A stretch of DNA of 64,000 bases from Amycolatopsis cihanbeyliensis (GTDB lineage: Bacteria > Actinomycetota > Actinomycetes > Mycobacteriales > Pseudonocardiaceae): positions 124,001 to 188,000 of the forward strand of contig NZ_VFML01000002.1 of the NCBI RefSeq assembly GCF_006715045.1, read 5' to 3'. The position numbers and the translations under genes were made by a program. Of this stretch, positions 41,858 through 50,229 are shown one piece after another (the first letter of the stretch is position 1; every line of letters starts with the position of its first letter). Under the pieces are notes generated by a model. It saw nothing but the letters and a program-made list of their open reading frames with translations. It made no database searches and was not told the DNA's origin.

Positions 41858-42633
41858 GCAGCACGCTGGAAGACACCGAGGGCTGGCTCCCGCTGGACGG
41901 CCTGCAGCCCGGCTTCGAAGCCAACCGGGCCGCGCACAGCACCGCGCTCGCCGGCAGGGAACTGGTGCTGCGGATGGACTCCGGAGCCCGGATCTGGCAC
42001 GGGTTCACCGCGGAGCGGACCCGGTGGGAGCTCGGCGAGGAACGCGGGGACGACGCCTACCACCTGGTCGAGGTGGACGAGGAGCTGTACTACGCGCAGT
42101 TCCAGCACGAGCACGACCAGGGTGAGGCCGTCTCGCTGGTACTGGACCTACGGCACGGGCGGACGCTGGCCGTGCAGAGCCGGATCGGCCAGGCGTGGCA
42201 GCGGCCGACCGTGGTGACCCAGGAGTTCCACACCGGGGTGATCGAGGGTGTACCGGTGAGCGGCGAACCGCCGCGCCCCAGTACCGACCTGCTGGGCCGG
42301 CGCGTGTTGTGGTCCTACAGCCCGCAGCACCACTACGAACACATCTACCTGACCGAACACTGGTACACCTTCCTCTGCCACTCCGGCCCTGAGCAGGGCA
42401 TCGCCGATACCGACGCCTGCGCCTACTACCGGATCCGGCCGGGGATCTACCTGTTCGCCTGGCGGGAGAAGGTGGTCCCCTGTGCCGCGGTCACGGTGGC
42501 CGACCACCGGTTGATGCGCTCGCACGGCGCGCTGTTCGGCCTCGCCGAGGACGGCACCAGCACCACCCACTTCACCTTCGGCGCGCACGGCCGGTTGCTC
42601 AGCAACACGGTGTACCCGGAGCTGCGCGCATGA
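41854..42633 (+). CDS. MoaF family protein of the monoamine type
   Basis: A protein of 259 residues with AAGGAGG before the ATG at 41854 and ATGA overlaps to both neighbours. Two calycin-like beta domains are seen (VLRMDSGARIWHGFTAERT, EELYYAQFQHEH; then HWYTFLCHSG, AWREKVVPCAAVTVAD). The MoaF name comes from the moaEF genes of the Klebsiella monoamine regulon and does not imply molybdenum cofactor synthesis. The C-terminal domain may bind or process an aryl compound. Its place directly after the amine oxidase gene supports an amine-related role. Confidence 0.85.
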   Translation: MSSTLEDTEGWLPLDGLQPGFEANRAAHSTALAGRELVLRMDSGARIWHGFTAERTRWELGEERGDDAYHLVEVDEELYYAQFQHEHDQGEAVSLVLDLRHGRTLAVQSRIGQAWQRPTVVTQEFHTGVIEGVPVSGEPPRPSTDLLGRRVLWSYSPQHHYEHIYLTEHWYTFLCHSGPEQGIADTDACAYYRIRPGIYLFAWREKVVPCAAVTVADHRLMRSHGALFGLAEDGTSTTHFTFGAHGRLLSNTVYPELRA

Positions 42634-44102
42634 GTGATCCGGTGAGTGCGGCGCTCGGCCTGCGGCCCGGCAAGATCATCGCGGTACACCTGAACTACCC
42701 GTGCCGCGCGGCCCAGCGTGGCCGCACCCCCCGGAACGGGTCCTACTTCCTCAAGGCCACCTCCTCGCTGGCCGGGCACTGCGGCGAGGTCTCCCGCCCC
42801 GCGGGAACCGAGCTGCTGGCCTTCGAGGGCGAGATCGCGCTGGTGATCGGCAAGCGGGGGCGGCGGATCGACCCGGCGGAGGCCTGGTCCCACGTCGGCT
42901 GGGTGACCGCAGCCAACGACCTGGGGCTGTACGAGCTGCGACACGCCGACCGCGGGTCCAACCTGCGGGCCAAGAGCGGGGACGGGTTCACCCCGCTGGG
43001 CCCGGACTTCCTGCCGGCGGACCGGGTCGACCCGGCCGCGCTGCGGGTACGCACCTGGCTGGGCGGCGAGCTGGTGCAGTCCGGGACGACCGACACGCTG
43101 CTCTTCAGCTTCGCCGACCTGATCGCCGATCTCTCCCGGATGTCCACACTGGAACCCGGAGACGTGATCCTGACCGGGACCCCGGCGGGAGCCTCGGTCG
43201 CCACCCCCGGTGAGGCGATCGAGGTCGAGGTGGACAGCACGGATCCGGAGCGCCCTGCGCGCACCGGCAGGCTGCGCACCACCGTGGTGGAGGGTCCCGC
43301 GCTCGGCGGTCCGGGCGCGGCGCCGGTGAGCGATCCCGGACTGCGTGCCGAGGCGTACGGCACATCCGAGTCCACAGTGGATGACATCGCGGAGCGGCTC
43401 ACCACGGTCGCGGTCGCCACCCTCGCCGCGCAGCTGCGCAAGCGTGGCCTTGACAACGCCGCCATCGACGGGGTGCGGCCCGCGCGACCCGGATCGCGCT
43501 TCGCCGGCAGGGCGCGCACCCTGCGCTACCTGCCGCTGCGGGAGGACCTGTTCACCGAGCACGGCACCGGCTTCAACGCGCAGAAGCGGGCAGTCGAGTC
43601 GGTGCGGCCGGGCGAGGTGCTGGTGATGGAGGCGCGCGGCGAGCGGAATGCCGGGACGATCGGGGACATCCTTGCGCTGCGCGCCCAGCTGCGCGGCGCC
43701 GCGGCGGTGGTGACCGACGGCGGGCTGCGGGACGCCGCCGTGGTGGCCGAGCTGGAACTGCCGGTGTTCCACGGCGGGCAACATCCCAGCGTGCTGGGCC
43801 GCAAGCACGTCCCGTGGGAGATCGACGTGGCCGTGGGTTGCGGCGGCGCGGCCGTCCTTCCCGGCGACCTCGTGGTCGGAGATGACGACGGGGTGCTGGT
43901 GATCCCGCCCGCGCTGGCCGAGGAGGTGCTCGCGGACGCGGCGGAGCAGGAGCTGCGGGAGGAGTTCATCACCGAGCAGGTCAGGACCGGCAAGCAGATC
44001 AACGGCCTGTACCCGCTGGAGGGCCGGTGGCTGGAGGCCTACCGGTCCTGGCGAGCGTCCCGCACCGCCGATCAAACAGACTCCGGAAAGGACAGTCAAT
44101 GA
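42630..44102 (+). CDS. Fused FAH-family hydrolase/decarboxylase and RraA-like aldolase
   Basis: A protein of 490 residues with ATGA overlaps at both ends. Residues about 10-235 are a fumarylacetoacetase-family domain with metal ligands in LLAFEGEIALVIGKRG and VTAANDLGLYE and the usual VILTGTPAGASV. HpaG and HpaH of homoprotocatechuate degradation belong to this family. Residues about 250-480 are RraA-like, with NAGTIGDILALRAQLRG and VTDGGLRDAA, the Arg-Asp pair that class II pyruvate aldolases of this fold use. One chain would thus do isomerisation/decarboxylation and a retro-aldol step. I have not met this fusion in an hpa operon. Confidence 0.88.
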   Translation: MSDPVSAALGLRPGKIIAVHLNYPCRAAQRGRTPRNGSYFLKATSSLAGHCGEVSRPAGTELLAFEGEIALVIGKRGRRIDPAEAWSHVGWVTAANDLGLYELRHADRGSNLRAKSGDGFTPLGPDFLPADRVDPAALRVRTWLGGELVQSGTTDTLLFSFADLIADLSRMSTLEPGDVILTGTPAGASVATPGEAIEVEVDSTDPERPARTGRLRTTVVEGPALGGPGAAPVSDPGLRAEAYGTSESTVDDIAERLTTVAVATLAAQLRKRGLDNAAIDGVRPARPGSRFAGRARTLRYLPLREDLFTEHGTGFNAQKRAVESVRPGEVLVMEARGERNAGTIGDILALRAQLRGAAAVVTDGGLRDAAVVAELELPVFHGGQHPSVLGRKHVPWEIDVAVGCGGAAVLPGDLVVGDDDGVLVIPPALAEEVLADAAEQELREEFITEQVRTGKQINGLYPLEGRWLEAYRSWRASRTADQTDSGKDSQ

Positions 44103-45034
44103 GATTTCGTGCCGATCCGAGCCGGATCACCGGCTCCATCGCTCCGGTGGTCACCCCGTTCACCGCGGACGGCGCGCTGGACGAGGCCGGGCTGCGCGGG
44201 CTGGTCCGCTGGCAGCTCGCCAGCGGCTCGCACGGCGTCTCGCTGGGCGGCTCCACCGGGGAGCCCGGCGCGCAGAGCGTGGCCGAGCGGGCCACGGCAA
44301 TCCGCGCGGCGGCCGAGGAGGTCGGCGACCGGGTCCCCTTCCTGCCCGGAACCGGTTCCGCCAAACTCGACGAGACACTGGAACTCACCTCCGTGGCCAT
44401 GCAGGCGGGCGCGGACGCGGCGCTGATCATCACGCCCTACTACGCCCGCCCCACCCAGGAGGCGCTGTACCAGTGGTATGCCACGGTGGCCAGGGAGTTC
44501 CCCGACCTTCCGCTGGTGATCTACAACGTGCCGATGCGCACGGCCGTGGACATCGCTCCGGAGACGGTCGGCAGGCTGTTCCGCGAGTTCGACAACCTGG
44601 TCGGGATCAAGGAGACCACCAAGGACTTCGAGCACTTCTCCAGGGTGCTGCACGAGACCGGCCCGGAACTGCTGGTGTGGTCCGGGATCGAGCTGCTGTG
44701 CCTGCCGCTGCTCGCGCTGGGCGGGGTCGGCTTCGTCAGCGCCGTGGCCAACCTGGCGCCGGCCGCGGTCGCCGAGATGTACCAGGCCTGGACCGAGGGA
44801 GACCTCGACCGGGCCCGGCGGCTGCACTACCGGCTGCACCCGCTGGTGGACGTGCTGTTCACCGAGACGAACCCGGCGCCGGCGAAGTGGGTACTGGCCA
44901 AGCGCGGGCTGATCTCCGCCGCGCACGTCCGCCCGCCGCTGATCACCCCGACCGCCGCGGGGCAGGCGCGGATCGAGCAGTTGCTGTCCGGCAACGAAGA
45001 CCTTCTCACCCCCGTCGAGGGAGTCCCGTCATGA
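44099..45034 (+). CDS. DapA-family (class I) lyase
   Basis: A protein of 311 residues, coupled to both neighbours by ATGA. The DapA barrel opens GSIAPVVTPFTADGALDE with the phosphate/carboxylate loop GGSTGEPG. The catalytic Tyr is in PLVIYNVPMRT, and the Schiff-base Lys is in NLVGIKETTKD. Members make or cleave pyruvate adducts, or dehydrate 2-oxo acids. In this operon it may replace HpaI (aldol cleavage of 4-hydroxy-2-oxoheptanedioate) or the hydratase step. Which of the two aldolase candidates works here cannot be decided by reading. Confidence 0.9.
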   Translation: MRFRADPSRITGSIAPVVTPFTADGALDEAGLRGLVRWQLASGSHGVSLGGSTGEPGAQSVAERATAIRAAAEEVGDRVPFLPGTGSAKLDETLELTSVAMQAGADAALIITPYYARPTQEALYQWYATVAREFPDLPLVIYNVPMRTAVDIAPETVGRLFREFDNLVGIKETTKDFEHFSRVLHETGPELLVWSGIELLCLPLLALGGVGFVSAVANLAPAAVAEMYQAWTEGDLDRARRLHYRLHPLVDVLFTETNPAPAKWVLAKRGLISAAHVRPPLITPTAAGQARIEQLLSGNEDLLTPVEGVPS

Positions 45035-46518
45035 GTAGCCCGCGAAACCTTCCGAAGCGGCTGCCGCACCTGATCGGCGGCGAGCTGACCGAGAGCGTGT
45101 CCGGCGCCGAGTTCGAGGTGCTGGAACCGGCTTCGAACACCGTCTACACCACCGCGGCGGCCGGGCGGTCCGAGGATGTCGACAAGGCGGTCCGGGCCGC
45201 CCGCGCGGCCTTCACCGAGGGGCCATGGCCCGGGATGGCCGCGCGGGACCGCGCGCGGATCCTGTACCGCATCGGCGAGGCCGTCGAGGCTCGCGAGGAA
45301 CGGCTGGCGGAACTGGAGTCCTTCGACAGCGGGCTGCCGATCACCCAGGCGCGCGGACAGGCCCGCCGCGCGGCGGAGAACTTCCGGTTCTTCGGCGACC
45401 TGATCGTCGGCCTGCACGAGGAGGCCTACTCGGTACCGGGCACGCAGCTCAACTACGTGCTGCGCAAGCCGGCCGGGGTGGCCGGGCTGATCACGCCGTG
45501 GAACACCCCGTTCATGCTGGAGAGCTGGAAGCTGGCGCCCGCGCTGGCCGCCGGCTGCACCGTGGTACTCAAACCCGCCGAGTTCACCCCGCTCTCGGCG
45601 AGCCTGTGGTCGGACATCTTCGCCGAGGCCGGCCTGCCGGACGGGGTGTTCAACCTGGTCAACGGGATCGGCGAGGAGGCGGGGCAGGCGCTGGTCGACC
45701 ACCCGGACGTGCCGCTGATCTCGTTCACCGGGGAGACGACCACCGGCAAGACGATCATGCGCAGGGCCGCCGAGCACCTCAAGGGTCTTTCCATGGAGCT
45801 GGGCGGGAAGTCGCCGGTGGTGGTGTTCGCGGACGCGGACCTGGACGCCGCGCTGGACTCCGCGGTGTTCGGCGTGTTCTCGCTGAACGGGGAACGCTGC
45901 ACCGCGGGTTCCAGGGTGCTGGTCCAGCGGGAACGGTACGCGGAGTTCGCGGCCCGGTTCGCCGAACGCGCGAGCCGGGTCGTCGTCGGCCCACCGCATG
46001 ATCCGGCCACCGAGGTGGGTGCGCTGGTGCATCCCGAGCACTACGAACGGGTCCTCGGCTATGTGGAACTCGGCAAGCGGGAAGCCACCCTGCTGGCCGG
46101 TGGCGCACGGCCGGAGCACCTCGCGACCGGGAACTACCTCACGCCGACCGTGTTCGGCGATGTCGGGCCGGACGCCCGGATCTTCAACGAGGAGATCTTC
46201 GGGCCAGTGGTCGGGCTGACCCCGTTCGACACCGAGGAGGAGGCGATCCGGCTGGCCAACGACGTCAGCTACGGCCTGGCCGGGTACGTGTGGACCAGCG
46301 ACCTGCGCAGGGGACATCGCGTCGCCGGGGCGATCGAGGCGGGCATGGTCTGGCTGAACTCGCACAACATCCGCGACCTGCGTACCCCGTTCGGCGGGGT
46401 GAAGAGCAGCGGCGTCGGCCACGAGGGCGGTTGGCGCAGCATCGACTTCTACGCGCCGGAACACGTGGTGCACGTGTCCCTCGGCGAGGTGCACACCCCG
46501 CGTTTCGGTGCCCGGTGA
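45031..46518 (+). CDS. hpaE: 5-carboxymethyl-2-hydroxymuconate semialdehyde dehydrogenase-like
   Basis: A protein of 495 residues, ATGA-coupled to the DapA-like gene. ALDH motifs: AGLITPWNTPFMLESWKLAP, ISFTGETTTGKTI, the Glu in MELGGKSPVVV and the Cys in NGERCTAGSRVL. The GERC form with an Asn-Gly before it is typical of HpaE. The end GVGHEGGWRSIDFYAPEHV also fits HpaE. It should oxidise the ring-cleavage semialdehyde made by the HpaD-like dioxygenase two steps along, and NAD is the expected acceptor. Confidence 0.9.
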   Translation: MSSPRNLPKRLPHLIGGELTESVSGAEFEVLEPASNTVYTTAAAGRSEDVDKAVRAARAAFTEGPWPGMAARDRARILYRIGEAVEAREERLAELESFDSGLPITQARGQARRAAENFRFFGDLIVGLHEEAYSVPGTQLNYVLRKPAGVAGLITPWNTPFMLESWKLAPALAAGCTVVLKPAEFTPLSASLWSDIFAEAGLPDGVFNLVNGIGEEAGQALVDHPDVPLISFTGETTTGKTIMRRAAEHLKGLSMELGGKSPVVVFADADLDAALDSAVFGVFSLNGERCTAGSRVLVQRERYAEFAARFAERASRVVVGPPHDPATEVGALVHPEHYERVLGYVELGKREATLLAGGARPEHLATGNYLTPTVFGDVGPDARIFNEEIFGPVVGLTPFDTEEEAIRLANDVSYGLAGYVWTSDLRRGHRVAGAIEAGMVWLNSHNIRDLRTPFGGVKSSGVGHEGGWRSIDFYAPEHVVHVSLGEVHTPRFGAR

Positions 46519-46601
46519 CTGTCCCGGTAGATACCAATCCGACCTGCGGTCGCTCCGTCGAGTCGGCCCACCTCCGGTCTCCTTGGTAAGAGAGGTTCGT
46601 C

Positions 46602-47639
46602 ATGCCCACTCCCCCCGACCTGATCCGATCGGCCTACGCCGAGTTGATCGTCACCGACCTGGCGGCCGCCCGCTGGTTCTATGTGGACGTTCTCGGGCTG
46701 GTGATCACCGCCGAGCGGCCCGGCGTGCTGTACCTGCGGGCCTTCGAGGAGTACCTGCACCACAGCCTGGTGTTGCGGGAGGGCGCGGAACCAGCGCTGC
46801 GCAAGCTCGCCTACCGCGTCCGCAGGCCGGGTGAGCTGGAGGTGGCCCGACGCTACTACGCCGAACTGGGCGTTCCGGTGCGTGCGGTCCCCGCCGGGGA
46901 CACCCTGGGGATCGGCGAGGCGGTGCGGCTGAGCGATCCGCTCGGATTCCCCGTGGAGTTGTTCTACGCGGCCGAGCACACGCCCCGGTTCACCCAGCGC
47001 TACGACCTTCATCCCGGGAACGCGCTGGCCAGGCTGGACCACTTCAACGTGGTGGTACCGGATGTGCGAGCGGGTCACGAGTACTACACCGGGCTCGGCT
47101 TCGGGGTCTCGGAGACGATCGAGGACACCGAGGACAACCTGTACGCGGCCTGGCTGTACCGCAAGCAGACGGTGCACGACATCGCGCTGACCGCGGGTGA
47201 GGGGCCGCGGCTGCACCACATCGCGTTCGCCACCAGGGAGCGCGCGCAGATCCTGCACACCTGCGACCTGCTCGGCGCGCTGGGCAGGGAGGCGATGATC
47301 GAGCGCGGCCCCGGGCGGCACGGGGTCTCCAACGCCTTCTACCTGTACCTGCGCGACCCGGACGGGCACCGGATCGAGATCTACACCAGCGACTACTACA
47401 CCGGTGACCCGGACAACCCGACCGTGCGCTGGGACGTGCGGGACAACCGGCGCCGCTCGTTCTGGGGGCACGAGGTGGTGCCGTCCTGGTACGCCGAGGC
47501 GTCCACGGTGCTCGATCTCGACGGCGGCCCGGTGCCGACGCGGCAGCCGGCGGTGCGCGAGGCCACGGTCACCGTCGGCGCCGACGGTTTCGGCACCGCC
47601 GACGGTGCGAACGGGTTCAAGCTCGGTAACCAGGCCTGA
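46602..47639 (+). CDS. hpaD: 3,4-dihydroxyphenylacetate 2,3-dioxygenase-like extradiol enzyme
   Basis: A protein of 345 residues from the ATG at 46602, after an 83-base gap. Two vicinal-oxygen-chelate modules are seen (AYAELIVTDLAAARWFYVDV; LARLDHFNVVVPDV). Metal ligands are the His in LDHFNV, the His in PRLHHIAFA and the Glu in GHRIEIYTSDYYTG, the triad of the Brevibacterium/Arthrobacter homoprotocatechuate dioxygenases. It splits the ring of homoprotocatechuate next to the diol. Its presence sets the central intermediate of the whole operon. Confidence 0.92.
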   Translation: MPTPPDLIRSAYAELIVTDLAAARWFYVDVLGLVITAERPGVLYLRAFEEYLHHSLVLREGAEPALRKLAYRVRRPGELEVARRYYAELGVPVRAVPAGDTLGIGEAVRLSDPLGFPVELFYAAEHTPRFTQRYDLHPGNALARLDHFNVVVPDVRAGHEYYTGLGFGVSETIEDTEDNLYAAWLYRKQTVHDIALTAGEGPRLHHIAFATRERAQILHTCDLLGALGREAMIERGPGRHGVSNAFYLYLRDPDGHRIEIYTSDYYTGDPDNPTVRWDVRDNRRRSFWGHEVVPSWYAEASTVLDLDGGPVPTRQPAVREATVTVGADGFGTADGANGFKLGNQA

Positions 47640-47641
47640 TC

Positions 47642-49153
47642 ATGCGCAGCGGGGAGTACCACGCCGACTACGTGGTCATCGGTGCGGGTTCCGCCGGCTG
47701 CGTGCTGGCCCGGCGCCTTGTCGACAGCGGGGCGAACGTGCTGGTCCTCGAGGCGGGCGGGATGGACACCAATCCGGCCATCCAGGATCCGCTGCGGATG
47801 CACGAGCTGTGGCACTCCGCCCAGGACTGGGGTTACCAGACCGTGCCGCAGCGCGGCGCGGCCGGCCGTCGCCTGCACCTGCCACGGGGGCGGGTGCTCG
47901 GCGGCTCGCACGCGCTGAACGCGATGATCTGGGTCCGCGGTAACCCGGCCGACTACGACCACTGGGCCTACCTCGGCAACGCCGGGTGGGCGTGGCGGGA
48001 CGTCCGGCCGCTGTTCGAGCGGATCGAGGCGGGGCCACTGGAGTTGCTCACCGGCTTCGAGCCGGACCCGGTGCAGCAGGCGATCATGGCGGCCGCGGAG
48101 CAGGTCGGCATCCCGTTCAACGCCGACTGCAACGACGGCGAGCAGGACGGCGTCGGCCCGATGACCCTGACCATCGCGGGTGGGCGGCGGTGCACCACGG
48201 CCGGCGCGTACCTGGCCCCGGTGTTCGGCGATCCCCGGCTGACCGTGCTCACCGGGGCGCAGGTGGACCGGCTGGTGGTGCGCGAAGGGCGATCCGCCGG
48301 GGTGCGGCTGCGGCACGGCGGGCGCGCGCTGACCGCGTACGCGGAGCGGGAGGTGATCCTCACGGCCGGCGCGATCGGCTCGCCCGCGCTGCTGCTGCGT
48401 TCCGGGATCGGTCCCGGCGCCCGGCTGCGCGGGGCCAGGGTGGAGCCACTGGTCGACCTGCCGGGCGTGGGCCGCAACCTGCAGGACCACTGGCTGGTGC
48501 CGGTGGTGTTCTCCGCCGAGCAGGAGATCGCGCACACCCCCGGGCTTCCGCATACGCAGACCCAGCTGTTCTGGCGCAGCAGGCCGGGCCTCGCCGTGCC
48601 CGACCTGCAACCGCTGCATTTCAGCGTCCCGCTGTACGAACCGTGGATGTCCGGGCCCGCCAACGGATTCTCCCTGATGGCGGGCCTGGTCCGCCCGGCG
48701 AGCCGGGGCGAGCTGACCGTGGCGGGCGATCGGCCGCGCATCGACCCGCGGGTGTTGTCCGCGTACTCCGACGTGACCGCACTGGCCGCGGCTGTCGAGC
48801 TGTGCCAGGAGATCGGCAACGCGCCCGCCCTGCGCGCCTGGGGTGCCGTCGAGCGCTACCCGGGCCCGGCGACCGGAAATCTTCCCGCCTACATCCGGCG
48901 CAGCGTGCTCACCTATCACCACCAGGCGGGCACCTGCCGGATGGGCGTCGGCGAGGACGCCGTCGTCGATCCGGAGCTGCGGGTGTACGGAGTGGACGGT
49001 CTGCGGATCGCCGACGCCTCGATCATGCCGACCATCACCACGGGGAACACCAACGCGCCCGCCGTCATGATCGCCGAGAAGGCGGCCGATCTGTTGACCG
49101 GAGCGGCGCTCGAACGGACCGGTACCACGACCGCTGCCTTGGAGGTTCCATGA
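47642..49153 (+). CDS. GMC-family FAD alcohol dehydrogenase/oxidase
   Basis: A protein of 503 residues starting two bases after the hpaD stop. FAD motifs: DYVVIGAGSAGCVLARRL, LPRGRVLGGSHALNAMIW and the C-terminal HHQAGTCRMG, where the His begins the GMC active site. The end VDGLRIADASIMPTITTGNT is the usual GMC finish. It oxidises a primary alcohol to an aldehyde, as choline dehydrogenase does. In an aryl-amine operon it could act on a beta-hydroxylated amine such as octopamine or noradrenaline; that is inference. Confidence 0.92.
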   Translation: MRSGEYHADYVVIGAGSAGCVLARRLVDSGANVLVLEAGGMDTNPAIQDPLRMHELWHSAQDWGYQTVPQRGAAGRRLHLPRGRVLGGSHALNAMIWVRGNPADYDHWAYLGNAGWAWRDVRPLFERIEAGPLELLTGFEPDPVQQAIMAAAEQVGIPFNADCNDGEQDGVGPMTLTIAGGRRCTTAGAYLAPVFGDPRLTVLTGAQVDRLVVREGRSAGVRLRHGGRALTAYAEREVILTAGAIGSPALLLRSGIGPGARLRGARVEPLVDLPGVGRNLQDHWLVPVVFSAEQEIAHTPGLPHTQTQLFWRSRPGLAVPDLQPLHFSVPLYEPWMSGPANGFSLMAGLVRPASRGELTVAGDRPRIDPRVLSAYSDVTALAAAVELCQEIGNAPALRAWGAVERYPGPATGNLPAYIRRSVLTYHHQAGTCRMGVGEDAVVDPELRVYGVDGLRIADASIMPTITTGNTNAPAVMIAEKAADLLTGAALERTGTTTAALEVP

Positions 49154-50148
49154 CGATCCTCGTTCGTACCAGCGATGTCCCCGCCCGCGAACGCACCGAG
49201 TTGTGGCGGGCCGCGGCCTCGGAGGCCTACGTGCCACTGGAGATGAGACTCGACGACGCCGATGTCTTCCGCGGCCAGATCGCCGGGCAGGTGTTCGGGG
49301 AGCTCCGCGTCGGCGAGGTCACCGCGGACGCGCACCAGGCGCACCGGCCGAGCAGGCTCATCGGCAAGTACGACGACCTGCCACCGCACTACAAGCTGAG
49401 CATGCCGGTGCGCGGCTACTGCCTGGTGCAGCAGGACGGGCGGGAGGCCTCGCTCACCCCGGGCGACCTGGCGATCTACGACACCTCCCGGCCCTACACC
49501 GTGGTGTTCGAGGACACCTGCCAGATGCTGACCCTGATGTTCCCCCGCCGGAACCTGCACCTGCCGGCCGAGCAGTTGGAGCGGGTCACCGCGAGCAGGG
49601 TGTCCGGGCGGCACAGCGTCGGTGCCCTGCTCGGCCCGCTGCTGCTGAACCTGGTGTCCAGAATGGACGAGATCGACGCGGCTCAGGCCCTGCGCCTCGC
49701 CGACAACGTGGTCGACATGGTGACCACGGTCTTCGCGGGGCAACTCGGCGAGGACAGCACCCGGCGGCGCCCGCCGGGGCACCGCTCGCTCGTCCTGCGC
49801 GCGAAGTCGTTCATCGAGGCCCATCTCGAGGACACCGACCTCACTCCGGGCACGGTGGCGGCGGCGATGCACATCTCCACCGGGTACCTGCACAAGCTGT
49901 TCCGCAGGGAGAACACCACGGTGTCCCGGTGGATCCGGGAACGCAGGCTGGAGCACTGTCGCCGCGACCTGCGCGACCCCGACCAGTCCGACCTCGCCGT
50001 CAGCAGCGTGGCCGCGCACTGGGGCTTCATCGACGCCGCGCACTTCAGCCGCCTGTTCAAGGCGGCCTACGGCCTCCCTCCCCGGGAGTACCGCATCGTC
50101 AGCGAGGGTGGCCCCGACATCCACCTCTCCGCCACCGGAGGGCCCTGA
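49150..50148 (+). CDS. AraC-family activator, FeaR-like
   Basis: A protein of 332 residues with GGAGG before the ATG at 49150, overlapping the GMC stop. The N-terminal part (about 1-200) resembles the AraC-binding-like-2 domain of FeaR (PARERTELWRAAASEAYVPL; SLTPGDLAIYDTSRPYTVVF). The C-terminal AraC domain (about 225-325) has two helix-turn-helix units (TVAAAMHISTGYLHKLF, VSSVAAHWGFIDAAHFSRLF). FeaR activates the phenylethylamine genes tynA and feaB in Escherichia coli. As last gene of the operon it would give positive feedback. Confidence 0.93.
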   Translation: MTILVRTSDVPARERTELWRAAASEAYVPLEMRLDDADVFRGQIAGQVFGELRVGEVTADAHQAHRPSRLIGKYDDLPPHYKLSMPVRGYCLVQQDGREASLTPGDLAIYDTSRPYTVVFEDTCQMLTLMFPRRNLHLPAEQLERVTASRVSGRHSVGALLGPLLLNLVSRMDEIDAAQALRLADNVVDMVTTVFAGQLGEDSTRRRPPGHRSLVLRAKSFIEAHLEDTDLTPGTVAAAMHISTGYLHKLFRRENTTVSRWIRERRLEHCRRDLRDPDQSDLAVSSVAAHWGFIDAAHFSRLFKAAYGLPPREYRIVSEGGPDIHLSATGGP

Positions 50149-50226
50149 ACGTGGCTTTCCGGACGCTGAACGTCGCCAACGGCACATCTGAGACATCTGA
50201 CGTCTCGAACGCCACGTTCAGGGCCC
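50140..50226. terminator. Bidirectional compound terminator
   Basis: Perfect 16-base arms (GGGCCCTGAACGTGGC at 50140-50155 and its complement at 50211-50226) enclose a 55-base loop with smaller hairpins (GACG/CGTC, AGAC/GTCT). It lies between two convergent genes and includes the TGA of the AraC-family gene in its left arm. Confidence 0.65.
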
Positions 50227-50229
50227 CGG

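Noticed and set aside
41854..42633. Molybdenum cofactor biosynthesis gene
   Set aside because: The MoaF label comes from the monoamine regulon; no molybdopterin gene is nearby and the protein sits in an amine oxidase operon.
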